A stretch of DNA of 64,000 bases from Oceanobacillus iheyensis HTE831 (GCF_000011245.1 NC_004193.1:1218501-1282500), one strand, 5' to 3'. Counted from the first letter of the stretch, positions 18,401-26,748 are shown. A program made the numbers and translations. Notes: generated by a model from the letters alone, not told the origin.

Positions 18401-19133
18401 GAACGATGTAGACGCGCGATTGTCATATGAATATGCTTATAAACAAGCAACAGTATTTCGTGCGAAACAATCAGTGACGGAATTAAAAAGGCAACAAGAG
18501 GTAAAGGATGACTATAGTGACCAACAAATCTTGCCGCCATCACATGGTCCAATCGGGAAGAGACCTAATTTCTTACAGAAGAAACTGAAACTATCTCCAG
18601 CTGAAAAAGGTACAGCATTGCACACAGTTATGCAACATTTACCGATGACACATGTATTGTCAGAACCAGAGATCGAAGAAAATATAGAGAAAATGGTGCT
18701 CGAAGAAAAGCTAACACGAATGGAAGCAGATAGTATTAATATTCGAGCAGTCGAGCGGTTCTTTCACACGGAGATTGCGTCAAAAATTATCAGTGGAAAT
18801 GATATGCATCGGGAAGTCCCATTTAGTATCATGCTTCCGGCAAGTGAAGTCTATGCCAACTGGAAAGATCAATCGAATGAAAAAGTACTTATACAGGGAG
18901 TAATCGATTGTTTACTTCAGGCGGATACAGGCTGGATTATTTTAGACTATAAAACAGACTTTATTGAAGACAACCCTACTTCTCAAAAAGAACAGGAATT
19001 AATACATCGTTATCAAACGCAAATGACGTTATACAGGCGAGCAATTGAGCAAATTTGGAAGCAGCCTGTAGAGCAAACGTATCTTTACTTCTTTTCACAG
19101 CAGTTATTAATAGAAGTACCGTACAGGGATTGA
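15402..19133 (+). CDS. addA: ATP-dependent helicase/nuclease subunit A (AddA)
   Basis: A 1243-residue superfamily 1A helicase with a C-terminal nuclease. It shows the Q-motif region WTKEQEEAI, Walker A AAAGSGKTAVL, motif II LVDEYQDTN, motif III VGDVKQSIYRFRHA, motif V/VI regions MTIHKSKGLEFP and VLYVALTRAKEKL, and the RecB nuclease box IQGVIDCLLQADTGWIILDYKTD. With AddB it resects DNA ends. A longer ORF exists upstream, but GGGAGGGGGAG lies directly before the ATG at 15402 (MVNWTKEQ). sbcD and sbcC, which follow addA in B. subtilis, are absent here. Confidence 0.96.
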   Translation: MVNWTKEQEEAIYTSGSDILVAAAAGSGKTAVLVERIIQKLLAEHNPTNIDALLVVTFTNAAAQEMRNRVGAALEQALAANPSSIHLKKQLSLLQRASISTLHSFCLDIVKKNAYILDIDPSFRIADDMEMDLLKQEVLDDLLEEWYGDSNPNQDSFFEVVNRFTSDRSDAEMEELIRSLHTFAMQSPWPNQWLDKLVQTYNIPEEWTEEELPWMNVLRDEVSRQLDAVSQEIDIAYSITQEADGPYHYAKTIEEEKAIIQEALKNMESWKYLQQSMLQVKFGKLSGKKVDCDEEKKTKVKKLRDSYKKRFQKMQEVWFARNLDAHVYDMRVLAPVIKHLVELVKQFQDSFAKVKKEKAVVDFSDLEHYCLQILIDESSTEEEVIPSTVAMQLQRQFTEVLVDEYQDTNMVQETILQLISDRQGSGNMFMVGDVKQSIYRFRHAEPSLFIDKYKRFSNSDDPSIRIDLARNFRSRENVLLGANYIFRQLFDEDLGEISYDDAAELIYGNKMYDDHPLEAKPELLLIDNNSEDVEQSDNEETVEDLEKAQIEARAYAKQIKNWIGTPEDEIPMQVVDKATGKQRDLQYKDIVILMRSMTWASTIADELQQQGIPTYADLSTGYFEAIEIKVMLSFLKVIDNPRQDIPLASILRSPIIGLEEDQLASIRLADRKASFYEAVQRYLQNEQDNSDTVKSLIRFMEMLNDFRQSARQGSLSELIWDIYRETGYYDFVGAIPGGKQRQANLRALYDRARGYESTSFRGLYRFLRFIERMEERGKDLGAARALSEQEDVVRIMTIHKSKGLEFPIVILGGMNKEFNQRDLSEKYLLHKDLGFASKYIDPVKRIQYPTLYYHAVRQAKFRDMLSEEIRVLYVALTRAKEKLLMVGTVPSIEKKLEKWQRIVDHPSWVLPAYFRMESKTYLDWVGPALLRHVGSEKIRTENIGNQVLESINQDPSDWQITMNHALDYMDMKDSSMDNDDNLKEKVFNWESVETEQEGLKNDVDARLSYEYAYKQATVFRAKQSVTELKRQQEVKDDYSDQQILPPSHGPIGKRPNFLQKKLKLSPAEKGTALHTVMQHLPMTHVLSEPEIEENIEKMVLEEKLTRMEADSINIRAVERFFHTEIASKIISGNDMHREVPFSIMLPASEVYANWKDQSNEKVLIQGVIDCLLQADTGWIILDYKTDFIEDNPTSQKEQELIHRYQTQMTLYRRAIEQIWKQPVEQTYLYFFSQQLLIEVPYRD

Positions 19134-19146
19134 TAGGAGGAGTACC

Positions 19147-20316
19147 ATGTCTACGTATCCAATTAAAGATAGTCAACGTTTAAACTGGATTGACGCAGCA
19201 AGAGGTTTTGCTATTTTCGGCATCTTTATGGTTAATATTGGTGCCTTCTCTGCCCCTTATTTTTTATATGGTGGAGAAACAGAGATATGGACTTCAAAAA
19301 TGGATTCGTTGATATTATTTATCATGGATGTGTTTTTCCAAGCGAGTTTTTATACATTATTTTCAATTCTTTTTGGTTTTGGTATACAACTTCAAAAAGA
19401 TCGCTTAGTAGAAAAAGGAATTTCCGTCAATCGATTTTTTATTCGGCGATTAACTGTCTTAACAATTATCGGTCTCATTCATGCAATAGGGATATGGCAT
19501 GGGGATATCTTATTTACTTATGGAGTCGTTGGTTTTCTACTGTTAGTTTACTTTAATGTAAAGGATCGAACCATAGTGGTGAATATCATTAGTCTATTGG
19601 GAGTATTTGTAGGGTTATTTACGCTATTGATGTATCAGGTTAGAGATTATTTAGATACAGCAAATCAAGGGCTTATTATACAAGCTATGAATAACTATTC
19701 TAGTGATTCATTATCTCGAATTTGGGAACAAAACCTACATGATTGGCAATTATCAAATGGTGGAATAAATATTCTTTTCTTAGCAGGTGTTATACTTCCG
19801 ATGTTTCTTATCGGTATGTATGCTGCTCGAAAAAAATGGTTCCATCACCCAGAGAAATATCAACAAAAATTAACAGTGATTTGGTTTATTTCTTTCATTG
19901 GTTTTATCGTTTTAAAATTAGGACCATATCTATTTGGTAATCCGTCCTGGTTTTCATATGTGCAAGATAATATTGGTGGCGCAGCTTCTGCAATTTTTTA
20001 TGTCACTAGTATTACGCTATTATGGAAGAAAGAATGGTTTCGCCAATTAATGGTTCCGTTACAAGCCGTAGGAAAAATGGCAATGACTAACTACTTATGT
20101 CAGTCTATTATCAGTTTTTGGCTCTTTTATGGAGTTGGGTTTGGATTATACGGGAAAATAGATCCACTGATACAATTGGTTCTTGTAATAGTTATATTTA
20201 TTTTACAAATGATAGCTAGTGTGTGGTGGATGAAAAAATTTCGGTTTGGTCCTTTTGAATGGTTATGGCGTACACTTACCTATGGAAAAAAACAACCATT
20301 CCGTAGGGAAACTTGA
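19147..20316 (+). CDS. DUF418 (YeiB-like) membrane protein
   Basis: A 389-residue polytopic membrane protein. It begins with the DUF418 signature IDAARGFAIFGIFMVNIGAFSAP, has about eight to ten hydrophobic segments, and ends with the family's C-terminal part (GKMAMTNYLCQSIISFWLFYG...FRFGPFEWLWRTLTYGKK). The family resembles acyltransferase-3-like membrane proteins and its role is not established. It starts 13 bases after addA with GGAGGAG, so may be cotranscribed, though a functional link to recombination is not implied. Confidence 0.85.
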   Translation: MSTYPIKDSQRLNWIDAARGFAIFGIFMVNIGAFSAPYFLYGGETEIWTSKMDSLILFIMDVFFQASFYTLFSILFGFGIQLQKDRLVEKGISVNRFFIRRLTVLTIIGLIHAIGIWHGDILFTYGVVGFLLLVYFNVKDRTIVVNIISLLGVFVGLFTLLMYQVRDYLDTANQGLIIQAMNNYSSDSLSRIWEQNLHDWQLSNGGINILFLAGVILPMFLIGMYAARKKWFHHPEKYQQKLTVIWFISFIGFIVLKLGPYLFGNPSWFSYVQDNIGGAASAIFYVTSITLLWKKEWFRQLMVPLQAVGKMAMTNYLCQSIISFWLFYGVGFGLYGKIDPLIQLVLVIVIFILQMIASVWWMKKFRFGPFEWLWRTLTYGKKQPFRRET

Positions 20317-20417
20317 CGATTTATTGAAAAGAAGGGTTGTTCCATGTATTATTTTTCCATAGATGGTATGATACTTTTAGGACAAATTGGTTTGATTATT
20401 AAAAGGAGGAATTTTCT

Positions 20418-20792
20418 ATGACACATATGCACATTACATCATGGGCATTAGGGCTAATTTTGTTTATTATTGCACTTGTTATGTACAAAAAAGGAAACCA
20501 AAAACCAGCAAAAATAATTCATATGATTTTACGACTTATGTTTATTCTCATCATTATTACAGGTGGAATACTAACCTGGGATTACATTCAGGGTTACGGA
20601 ATGCCTATCCTTGGCGAAGCATTAGTTAAAGCACTTGCAGGATTATGGCTAGTAGCGATGATGGAAATGATTCTTACTGGAAAAGCAAAAGGAAAACCAA
20701 CTACAGCGAAATGGGTACAATTTTCCATAGCGTTAGTTTTAGTAATTGTATTAGGTTTCTTCCGCTTACCAATGGGCTTTCTATTTATTTAA
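20418..20792 (+). CDS. yisL: YisL family (DUF1516) membrane protein
   Basis: A 124-residue protein with four hydrophobic segments and the histidine-rich start THMHITSWALGLILFI, recognised as the UPF0344/YisL family. Function is unknown. AAGGAGGA precedes the ATG and a strong terminator follows the stop. It lies close to addAB in several Bacillaceae by my recollection; that is not tested here. Confidence 0.85.
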   Translation: MTHMHITSWALGLILFIIALVMYKKGNQKPAKIIHMILRLMFILIIITGGILTWDYIQGYGMPILGEALVKALAGLWLVAMMEMILTGKAKGKPTTAKWVQFSIALVLVIVLGFFRLPMGFLFI

Positions 20793-20816
20793 TGTTGAAG
20801 AATATCTATATCTATT

Positions 20817-20850
20817 AAAACCAACGGGCAAGTTTCCGTTGGTTTTTTTT
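20817..20850 (+). terminator. Terminator of yisL
   Basis: AAACCAACGG (20818-20827) and CCGTTGGTTT (20836-20845) with a run of eight T. Confidence 0.88.
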
Positions 20851-21063
20851 GTGTGGGTCAATTTCAAAATTGCTAAGGTTTATTAAACTGAAAGCTTGGA
20901 CTATACGAAATTTAATATAAATATTTTAATTATAAACTAGATCCGATTCGAAAAAAATTTGAAGTCTTTTCAACAAATATCAACGTGTAGTTGACTATTT
21001 TTTTTATTAAGGAATAATAGAAGGGGAGTCGAAGGGATTATTTACTAATGGAGGATGTACATC

Positions 21064-22560
21064 ATGTTAAATAGAAATAAATTGCTTCTATTGCTTACAG
21101 TGATTTTTGTTTTATTGCCTGTAACTAATGTAAACGCAGAAGAACCAATCAATATACATAATGAAATTATTTATGATATTTTAGTTGATCGTTTTAATAA
21201 TGGAGATTCTGAGGAAACGGAAGAAATTGCTGTGGATGACCCGAATGCATACCACGGTGGCGATATTAAAGGTATAATTGATCAACTAGATCGACTAAAG
21301 GAAATGGGGATTACTACCATTTCATTATCCCCTTTAATGACTAATCAACAGAATGGTTATCACGGATATTGGGTCCTTGATTATTTTGAAATAGACGAGC
21401 AATTAGGAACCATGGAAGATCTTAATCAGTTGATTGAACAAGCACATCAACGTGATATGAAAGTAGTTATGGATATGGTAATCAATTATGCTGCAGCATC
21501 ACATGAAGTAACAGAAGACGAAACTAAAGCTGATTGGTGGACGGAACCTTCTTACACAGCTGCATCTTGGTCTGCTAATGCACTTCAATGGAATTTGAAT
21601 CAACCTGAAGTTGCGGAGAATATGATAAATGTTGCAGACTACTGGATGGAAGAGACGGAGATAGATGGTTTTACGTTACATGCTGTTGATCAAGCGCCAA
21701 TTGACTTTCTTCAAGAATATACACAACATATAAAAGAAACAGATGAAGAATTTTATTTAATAGGAGATATATTAGATCCAGAATCTGCTAACATTCAAGA
21801 ATTAGAAGAAACACCTCTGGATATTGTAGCTAATCCTATGCTGCATGAACGGTTAAAACAAGTATTCTCTGATGTGGATAATCCAGTTTCTGAGGTGTAC
21901 CATCAATGGGAGAATTTAGAGACAGACTCTCCGTTAATTACAATTGATAATTTTACAGAAGAACGTTTTACCAATGCATATTCGAAGAACCAACGAAATT
22001 CACTGACAGCATGGACACTAGCATTGACATATATGTATACTACACCAGGAACACCTCTAATTGTTCAAGGTACGGAGTTGCCAATGTATGGTGGAGATGA
22101 AGAGGAGTCTCAGCGACTTGTACCATTTAATAGTGGGGACCCAGAATTGAAAGAATTTCATACTAGAATAGCGTCTTTACGAAATGAATTTCCTGCACTA
22201 CGACAAGGTGACATTGAACTAGTCGATACCGTTGATTCGATGATAGTCTATAAAAGAAGTTATGAAGGCCAAACGATGTATGTTGCGATTAACAATGGAA
22301 GTGAGTCTGCTTATGTAGATGTAACTGATGTTGATGCTAATAAAGAGTTACGCGGCCACTTACAAGATAATTTGGTTCGTGAAAACCAAGAAGGGAATCA
22401 TCGAATTGGAATACCACGTGAATCTGTAGAAGTGTATGAAGTACAGGATGATCATGGTCTTAACTGGTGGTTTATTGGATTTATTGTTATGGTTATTTTG
22501 GCCTTTATTGCTGGAGTTATCTATTTGACAATAAAACAACGCAAGAGAGAAAAGAAATAA
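21064..22560 (+). CDS. Membrane-anchored GH13 amylase-like protein, catalytic residues replaced
   Basis: A 498-residue protein with a signal peptide (KLLLLLTVIFVLLPVTNVNA), an alpha-amylase-type barrel and a C-terminal membrane span (WWFIGFIVMVILAFIAGVIYL) followed by a basic tail, so it is exposed outside and tethered. The scaffold is clear: IIYDILVDRFNNGD, YHGGDIKGIIDQLD, YHGYWVLDYFEID, and TPGTPLIVQGTELPMYGG. But the family's catalytic positions differ: region I has INY (Tyr142) for NH, region II GFTLHAVDQ has His206 for the nucleophile Asp, region III LIGDIL has Asp235 for Glu, region IV DNFTEERF has Thr298 for the NHD Asp. It is probably non-hydrolytic, perhaps a glucan-binding protein. 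Start is the ATG nine bases after GGAGG. Confidence 0.85.
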   Translation: MLNRNKLLLLLTVIFVLLPVTNVNAEEPINIHNEIIYDILVDRFNNGDSEETEEIAVDDPNAYHGGDIKGIIDQLDRLKEMGITTISLSPLMTNQQNGYHGYWVLDYFEIDEQLGTMEDLNQLIEQAHQRDMKVVMDMVINYAAASHEVTEDETKADWWTEPSYTAASWSANALQWNLNQPEVAENMINVADYWMEETEIDGFTLHAVDQAPIDFLQEYTQHIKETDEEFYLIGDILDPESANIQELEETPLDIVANPMLHERLKQVFSDVDNPVSEVYHQWENLETDSPLITIDNFTEERFTNAYSKNQRNSLTAWTLALTYMYTTPGTPLIVQGTELPMYGGDEEESQRLVPFNSGDPELKEFHTRIASLRNEFPALRQGDIELVDTVDSMIVYKRSYEGQTMYVAINNGSESAYVDVTDVDANKELRGHLQDNLVRENQEGNHRIGIPRESVEVYEVQDDHGLNWWFIGFIVMVILAFIAGVIYLTIKQRKREKK

Positions 22561-22566
22561 GTGTAA

Positions 22567-22650
22567 AAAAGGTTAAGACAGAAAGTAGTGAAAAGGTTAA
22601 TGTGATTATTTATCCTTTTCAGGAATACTTTCATGAGGTCTTAACCTTTT
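22567..22650. terminator. Long three-segment hairpin between convergent genes
   Basis: Perfect arms AAAAGGTTAAGAC (22567-22579) and GTCTTAACCTTTT (22638-22650) enclose GAAAGTA/TACTTTC (22581-22587, 22626-22632) and GAAAAGG/CCTTTTC (22590-22596, 22614-22620). The rod spans 84 bases and probably terminates both the amylase-like gene and the dehydrogenase gene. Confidence 0.7.
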
Positions 22651-22657
22651 AATTGAA

Positions 22658-23530
22658 CTAACCATTTACGACTTTACCGCCATTTATATGGAGGGTTTGT
22701 CCAGACATATAGCTAGAGTCTTCACTTGCGAGATATACATACGCGGGTCCTAATTCACTTGGTTGTCCAGGTCGTTTCATTGGTGTATTGCCGCCAAATT
22801 CATCAACTTGCTGTTTATTAAATGACGCAGGGATAAGTGGTGTCCAAATTGGGCCAGGAGCAACTGCGTTCACTCGTATACCTTTTTCTGCAAGGTCATT
22901 TGATAAAGCACGAGTGAAAGACACAATAGCGCCTTTGGTTGAAGAATAATCGATAAGCACAGGATTACCTTCGTAAGCTGTTACAGAAGTTGTATTAATA
23001 ATGGCGCTCCCTTTTTTTAAATTAGGTAGAATTGCTTTTGTCAGATAAAACATACTAAAGACATTCGTTTGAAATGTTTTTTCTAGTTGTTCACTGGAAA
23101 TATCCATTAGAGTTTGTTGAGGATGCTGTTCAGCTGCGTTATTAACAAGAATATCAACTTTGCCAAAGTTATCTAAAACTTCAGTTGCTGCAGCCTCACA
23201 AAACGATTGATTACCAATATCACCATTAATAAGTATGCATTTACGACCTTCTTGTTCCACTAATCGTTTTGTTTCCTCAGCATCTTCATGTTCATCCAAG
23301 TATAGAATAGCAATATCTGCACCTTCTTTTGCATAATGGACACTAACAGATTTACCAATACCACTATCACCACCCGTGATGACTGCCACTTTCCCTTTTA
23401 ATTTATTACTTCCTTCATATGATTCATGAATAAATTGAGGTGTTGGGGTCATCTTGGATTCTACACCTGGTTGCTTGCTTTGAACTTGTGCAGGTGGGGT
23501 TATTTTCCCGTTTTTTTTCTCCATCTTCAC
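22658..23530 (-). CDS. Short-chain dehydrogenase/reductase, YhxD-like
   Basis: A 290-residue SDR protein. The cofactor loop is VAVITGGDSGIGKSVSVHYA, NNAAEQ marks the active-site strand, and the catalytic Tyr/Lys are in IDYSSTKGA, with PGPIWTPL after it. The extended N-terminus (KITPPAQVQSKQPGVESKMTPTP) is typical of the YhxC/YhxD/YghA subgroup, which are NAD(P)-dependent oxidoreductases often induced by general stress. Substrate is unknown. GTG start is eight bases after AAGGAGG; an ATG two codons later is an alternative. Confidence 0.85.
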   Translation of the reverse strand: MKMEKKNGKITPPAQVQSKQPGVESKMTPTPQFIHESYEGSNKLKGKVAVITGGDSGIGKSVSVHYAKEGADIAILYLDEHEDAEETKRLVEQEGRKCILINGDIGNQSFCEAAATEVLDNFGKVDILVNNAAEQHPQQTLMDISSEQLEKTFQTNVFSMFYLTKAILPNLKKGSAIINTTSVTAYEGNPVLIDYSSTKGAIVSFTRALSNDLAEKGIRVNAVAPGPIWTPLIPASFNKQQVDEFGGNTPMKRPGQPSELGPAYVYLASEDSSYMSGQTLHINGGKVVNG

Positions 23531-23611
23531 GTCGGTTGCCTCCTTAAAATAAACTTATTATACTTTTACCCTTTTTTTATGGAATAAATCCAAGTAATTT
23601 TTTCTTACATG

Positions 23612-23660
23612 AAAAAACACCTCTTAAAAGTCGATAAATTACGTTTTAAGAGGTGTTTCC
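23612..23660 (-). terminator. Terminator after the YppF-like gene
   Basis: AACACCTCTTAAAA (23616-23629) and TTTTAAGAGGTGTT (23644-23657) are perfect arms; six T follow on the minus strand. Confidence 0.8.
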
Positions 23661-23719
23661 TATTTTATTGGAACGATTTTATCTTTCACAATAAAGTGCA
23701 GTAATATCTCTACTTATTA

Positions 23720-23908
23720 TTATGAATATTGATATTCGTGTGACGATACAGCACCTTGTTGATGTAAGCATTGATATATTTCATAATATCGTCTTATATC
23801 AATTTTGCCTTGAATGTATTTCTTTTGATAAAAATCTAACAAATGATCTAACGTAAGGGGTGCATATTTATGTTCTGTTTCGAAAGTATCCAATAGTTTA
23901 TTAAGCAT
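23720..23908 (-). CDS. YppF-like small protein
   Basis: A 62-residue protein with LDHLLDFYQKKYIQGKIDIRRYYEIYQCLHQQG, which resembles the YppF-like family of Bacillaceae: a short helical protein of unknown role. GGAGGG lies six bases before the ATG and a terminator follows downstream, which supports expression. The family name is from memory of the pattern and is only moderately certain. Confidence 0.65.
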   Translation of the reverse strand: MLNKLLDTFETEHKYAPLTLDHLLDFYQKKYIQGKIDIRRYYEIYQCLHQQGAVSSHEYQYS

Positions 23909-24079
23909 GATTTACCCTCCATTGATAGCTTATTGTTACACTATATGATTAGACGTAGGTATTCATACACATAAATCATTCAATATAGAACAAGTTTAAT
24001 AAGTAAAAATAAAACCATTGTGATAATAGAACGTTTAATTGTCTATATATAAGGGGATAATTCGTCGTAAGGATGATTT

Positions 24080-24943
24080 CTATTTATTTGTATTTAAGAA
24101 AAATAATGCCAGTGTACCTGGACCTGAGTGAGAACCAATTGCAGATCCTACCATTTCAATTATAATATTCTCTTTTGCTACGTTAAATTTTTCTTGTATC
24201 ATTTCTGATAATTGTTCAGCACGAGAGAGATCATCACCGTGGCTAATTCCAATTGTTTGATTTTCAAAGTCTTGACCTCGGGATTCCATGACATCAACCA
24301 TGCGTTGAAGTACTTTTTTCGATCCCCGAATTTTTTCTAGAGGTATAAGTTTTCCATCTTCAACATGAAGAAGGGGCTTTATTTTTAATAAACCTCCTAC
24401 AAAGGCTGCAGTTTTACTTACACGACCGCCACGATATAAGTATTCTAAATCATCCACTGTAAATATATGTTCCATATGTTTTGCATGATAATCAACCTTT
24501 TCAATGATTTCATTTACAGTAGCACCATTATTAGCTAACTTTGCAGCTTCTAGGACTACTAAACCATGTCCAAATGATGCGCATTTTGAATCGATTACAT
24601 ATATATCCGCATCTGGATACGTCTCTTTTACTTCCAATTCCATCATTTTAGCAGATTGGTAAGTTCCAGAAAGTTCTGAAGAAAAAGCAATATAAATTAA
24701 TGATTGATTCTCTTCAGCATGTTTTGTAAATATATCTTTAAAATCTTGTGCAGAAGCCTGTGATGTTTTTGGTGATTTACCATTTCGCATCGCTTCATAG
24801 ACGGTTTTTGGATTGATGGTACGGCCATCTTCAAACTCTTCATTGTCTAGATGAACAGTTAATGGTATCATTTCAATGTTGTTTTCGTTATAATATTTCT
24901 TTGACAAGTCACAAGCACTATCAGTTAATATTGTTATCGCCAT
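24080..24943 (-). CDS. yitS: DegV family protein YitS
   Basis: A 287-residue DegV protein. The N-terminal signature ITILTDSACDLSKKYYNENNIEMIPLTV, the SQASAQDF segment, the SSELSGTYQSA loop and the IGSHSGPGTLALFFL end are all family hallmarks. DegV proteins bind one fatty acid and act as FakB-type carriers that present fatty acids to the kinase FakA. AGGTGA precedes the ATG. It is divergent from a YitT homologue, the same pairing as yitS-yitT in B. subtilis. Confidence 0.92.
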   Translation of the reverse strand: MAITILTDSACDLSKKYYNENNIEMIPLTVHLDNEEFEDGRTINPKTVYEAMRNGKSPKTSQASAQDFKDIFTKHAEENQSLIYIAFSSELSGTYQSAKMMELEVKETYPDADIYVIDSKCASFGHGLVVLEAAKLANNGATVNEIIEKVDYHAKHMEHIFTVDDLEYLYRGGRVSKTAAFVGGLLKIKPLLHVEDGKLIPLEKIRGSKKVLQRMVDVMESRGQDFENQTIGISHGDDLSRAEQLSEMIQEKFNVAKENIIIEMVGSAIGSHSGPGTLALFFLNTNK

Positions 24944-25050
24944 CGTACTTCACCTACTTTTCTTGTTTTAGACTTTATTTTAGTTTAAATGTATTTAAAA
25001 TTTTAGTCAAAAAGTTATTATTTCTTCACATAGTTAAAGGGGGTTACTCC

Positions 25051-25893
25051 ATGTTCTTAATGGAAGCAAAAAGAGTTGCTATTGTTATAATTGGTGCATT
25101 ATTAAATGCTATATCATTAAATTTCTTTCTCATTGAGGCTAATGTATATGCGAGTGGATTTACGGGTGCTGCACAGCTATTATCTAGTATATTTAACGAT
25201 TTTCTAGGCGTTGGGTTATCTACAGGTATATTACTAGCTATCTTAAATATTCCCGTATTAATCATGGGCTGGTATAAAGTCGGAAAAGGTTTTACAATAT
25301 ATAGTTTAATTTCGGTGTTTTTCTCTACAGTATTTCTTGAAATTATTCCATTAGTAGAAATATCTGGCGACATTATTCTAAATGCTGTATTTGGTGGTGT
25401 AATAGCTGGTATCGGTGTTGGTATAACACTTAAAATTGGTGCATCTACCGGTGGGATGGATATTGTAGCCATGATCCTGTCGCGATTAAAAGATAAGCCG
25501 ATCGGGAATTATTTCTTAATCATGAATACATTTATTATTGCAATTGCAGGTATTATGTATTTGCCAGAAAATGCGTTATACACTATGCTAACACTATATG
25601 TTACTACACGGGTAATTGATGCGATTCATACACGTTATGAGAAAGTTACAGCAATGATTGTTACGAAGAAAACAGATGAACTTCAAGAAGCCATTCATAA
25701 GACGATGGTTCGTGGAATTACCATTCTTCCTGCGAAGGGTGCCTATACGAAGGCAGATAAAAGCTTAATGTATTTAGTTGTTACTCGTTATGAATTATAT
25801 GACCTAGAGAGAATCATTAATGAAGTAGATCCAAATGCTTTCACAAACATAGTGGAAACGGCAGGTGTGTATGGCTTCTTTAGAAGAGACTAA
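25051..25893 (+). CDS. yitT: YitT family membrane protein
   Basis: A 280-residue protein with five to six membrane segments and a soluble C-terminal DUF2179 domain (TAMIVTKKTDELQEAIHKTMVRGITILPAKGAYTK...). The membrane part has the family motifs GAAQLLSSIFNDFLGVGLSTG and GGVIAGIGVGITLKIGASTGGMDIVAMIL. Function is unknown. A longer reading frame runs in from 24862, but AAAGGGGG precedes the ATG at 25051. Several paralogues exist in Bacillus; the name follows the neighbour yitS. Confidence 0.88.
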   Translation: MFLMEAKRVAIVIIGALLNAISLNFFLIEANVYASGFTGAAQLLSSIFNDFLGVGLSTGILLAILNIPVLIMGWYKVGKGFTIYSLISVFFSTVFLEIIPLVEISGDIILNAVFGGVIAGIGVGITLKIGASTGGMDIVAMILSRLKDKPIGNYFLIMNTFIIAIAGIMYLPENALYTMLTLYVTTRVIDAIHTRYEKVTAMIVTKKTDELQEAIHKTMVRGITILPAKGAYTKADKSLMYLVVTRYELYDLERIINEVDPNAFTNIVETAGVYGFFRRD

Positions 25894-25909
25894 AAAGGGT
25901 GTTCGTATA

Positions 25910-26329
25910 ATGAAAAAAATTGGAATTGTAATGTTGATTTTATTATTTATGGCAGCTTGTGGTAATAGAGATGAAGATGTCATAGAACCAGTGGAGACTG
26001 AGCGAGAACTTGATCAACGGGCAACTTCTGTTCAATTTCGCGAAATAGATGTCAATCTTGAAAGTGAGCAATTCCATATTATTGGTGAGGTTAGTAGTTC
26101 TGGAGGCTTATTCTATTACCATGTTGAATTAGATGGTGAGATAATACAGGAAGAAACGTTTGAAGAAGTTGAGAATTCAAATAGTGAATGGAATAGGTTT
26201 CAAATAGTAGAGACACTACCAAACGATGTATTAGAAGGGAACAGTCCTCCTGTAATGGTTCTATATGGTAAAAACGAATCTGGAGAACCTATAAATGAAA
26301 ATTATATTCCAATCGATACTCAAAAATAG
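25910..26329 (+). CDS. Small lipoprotein downstream of yitT
   Basis: A 139-residue protein with a lipoprotein signal (MKKIGIVMLILLFMAACGN); the lipobox is FMAAC, so the mature protein starts with a lipidated cysteine at about residue 17. The rest is acidic and beta-rich (FHIIGEVSSSGGLFYYHVELDGEII), with no motif I know. The ORF opens 45 bases earlier inside the end of yitT, but AAAGGG is placed before the ATG chosen here. The 16-base gap to yitT suggests cotranscription. B. subtilis has ipi here, which this does not resemble. Confidence 0.78.
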   Translation: MKKIGIVMLILLFMAACGNRDEDVIEPVETERELDQRATSVQFREIDVNLESEQFHIIGEVSSSGGLFYYHVELDGEIIQEETFEEVENSNSEWNRFQIVETLPNDVLEGNSPPVMVLYGKNESGEPINENYIPIDTQK

Positions 26330-26344
26330 TACGCAAAATATTTT

Positions 26345-26386
26345 AATACTCTGTGACTGTGTATAACGGATACAGAGTATTTTCTC
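26345..26386 (+). terminator. Terminator after the lipoprotein gene
   Basis: AATACTCTGT (26345-26354) pairs with ACAGAGTATT (26372-26381), then TTTCTCTTG. Confidence 0.7.
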
Positions 26387-26427
26387 TTGTTAAAAAGATA
26401 ATTTAATACATCTCAATAGATAAAGAA

Positions 26428-26471
26428 AAATAGTGAGCAACATCATCCGATGATGATATTGCTCACTATTT
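26428..26471 (-). terminator. Terminator of the Nfu-N gene
   Basis: AAATAGTGAGCAA (26428-26440) and TTGCTCACTATTT (26459-26471) are perfect arms with an inner CATCATC/GATGATG stem; minus-strand T residues follow. Confidence 0.75.
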
Positions 26472-26484
26472 CTTACTTATTTAT

Positions 26485-26748
26485 TTAATAACCGTATTTC
26501 ACGAAAAGTTCTTCCACTTTTGGATTAAGGCTTTCCCATTCAGCATCAAACTGTTTGTTCACAGTAATAAAATTTTGGTAACCAAAAACATTATCAACTT
26601 CTTCTAATTTCATTAGTTCATTTAAGATTTCATATTCACTCGTATTTCCAGGCATTACTGAAATACTATTAGTACCTTCAAAGATAACTTTTTCTGAGGT
26701 ATATTTCATGGCATTTGGATTCGGTGTTGCTGAGATATGTACTCCCAT
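26485..26748 (-). CDS. Nfu N-terminal-domain protein (stand-alone)
   Basis: An 87-residue protein matching the Nfu/NifU N-terminal domain: ISATPNPNAMKYTSEKVIFEG and the later NVFGYQNFITVNKQFDAEWESL. In larger proteins this domain precedes the CxxC NifU domain that holds a transient Fe-S cluster. Here there is no cysteine at all, so it cannot hold a cluster by itself. It may be a partner or regulator in Fe-S assembly; the DUF59 protein YitW lies about 2.4 kb away. AGGAGG precedes the ATG and a terminator follows. Confidence 0.82.
   Translation of the reverse strand: MGVHISATPNPNAMKYTSEKVIFEGTNSISVMPGNTSEYEILNELMKLEEVDNVFGYQNFITVNKQFDAEWESLNPKVEELFVKYGY

Noticed and set aside
19287..19556. An 89-codon frame inside the DUF418 gene
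   Set aside because: Same-strand alternative frame with no SD; the DUF418 frame has recognisable motifs throughout.
25044..25472. A 142-codon frame antisense to yitT
   Set aside because: Shadow of the membrane segments of yitT; no initiation signal.
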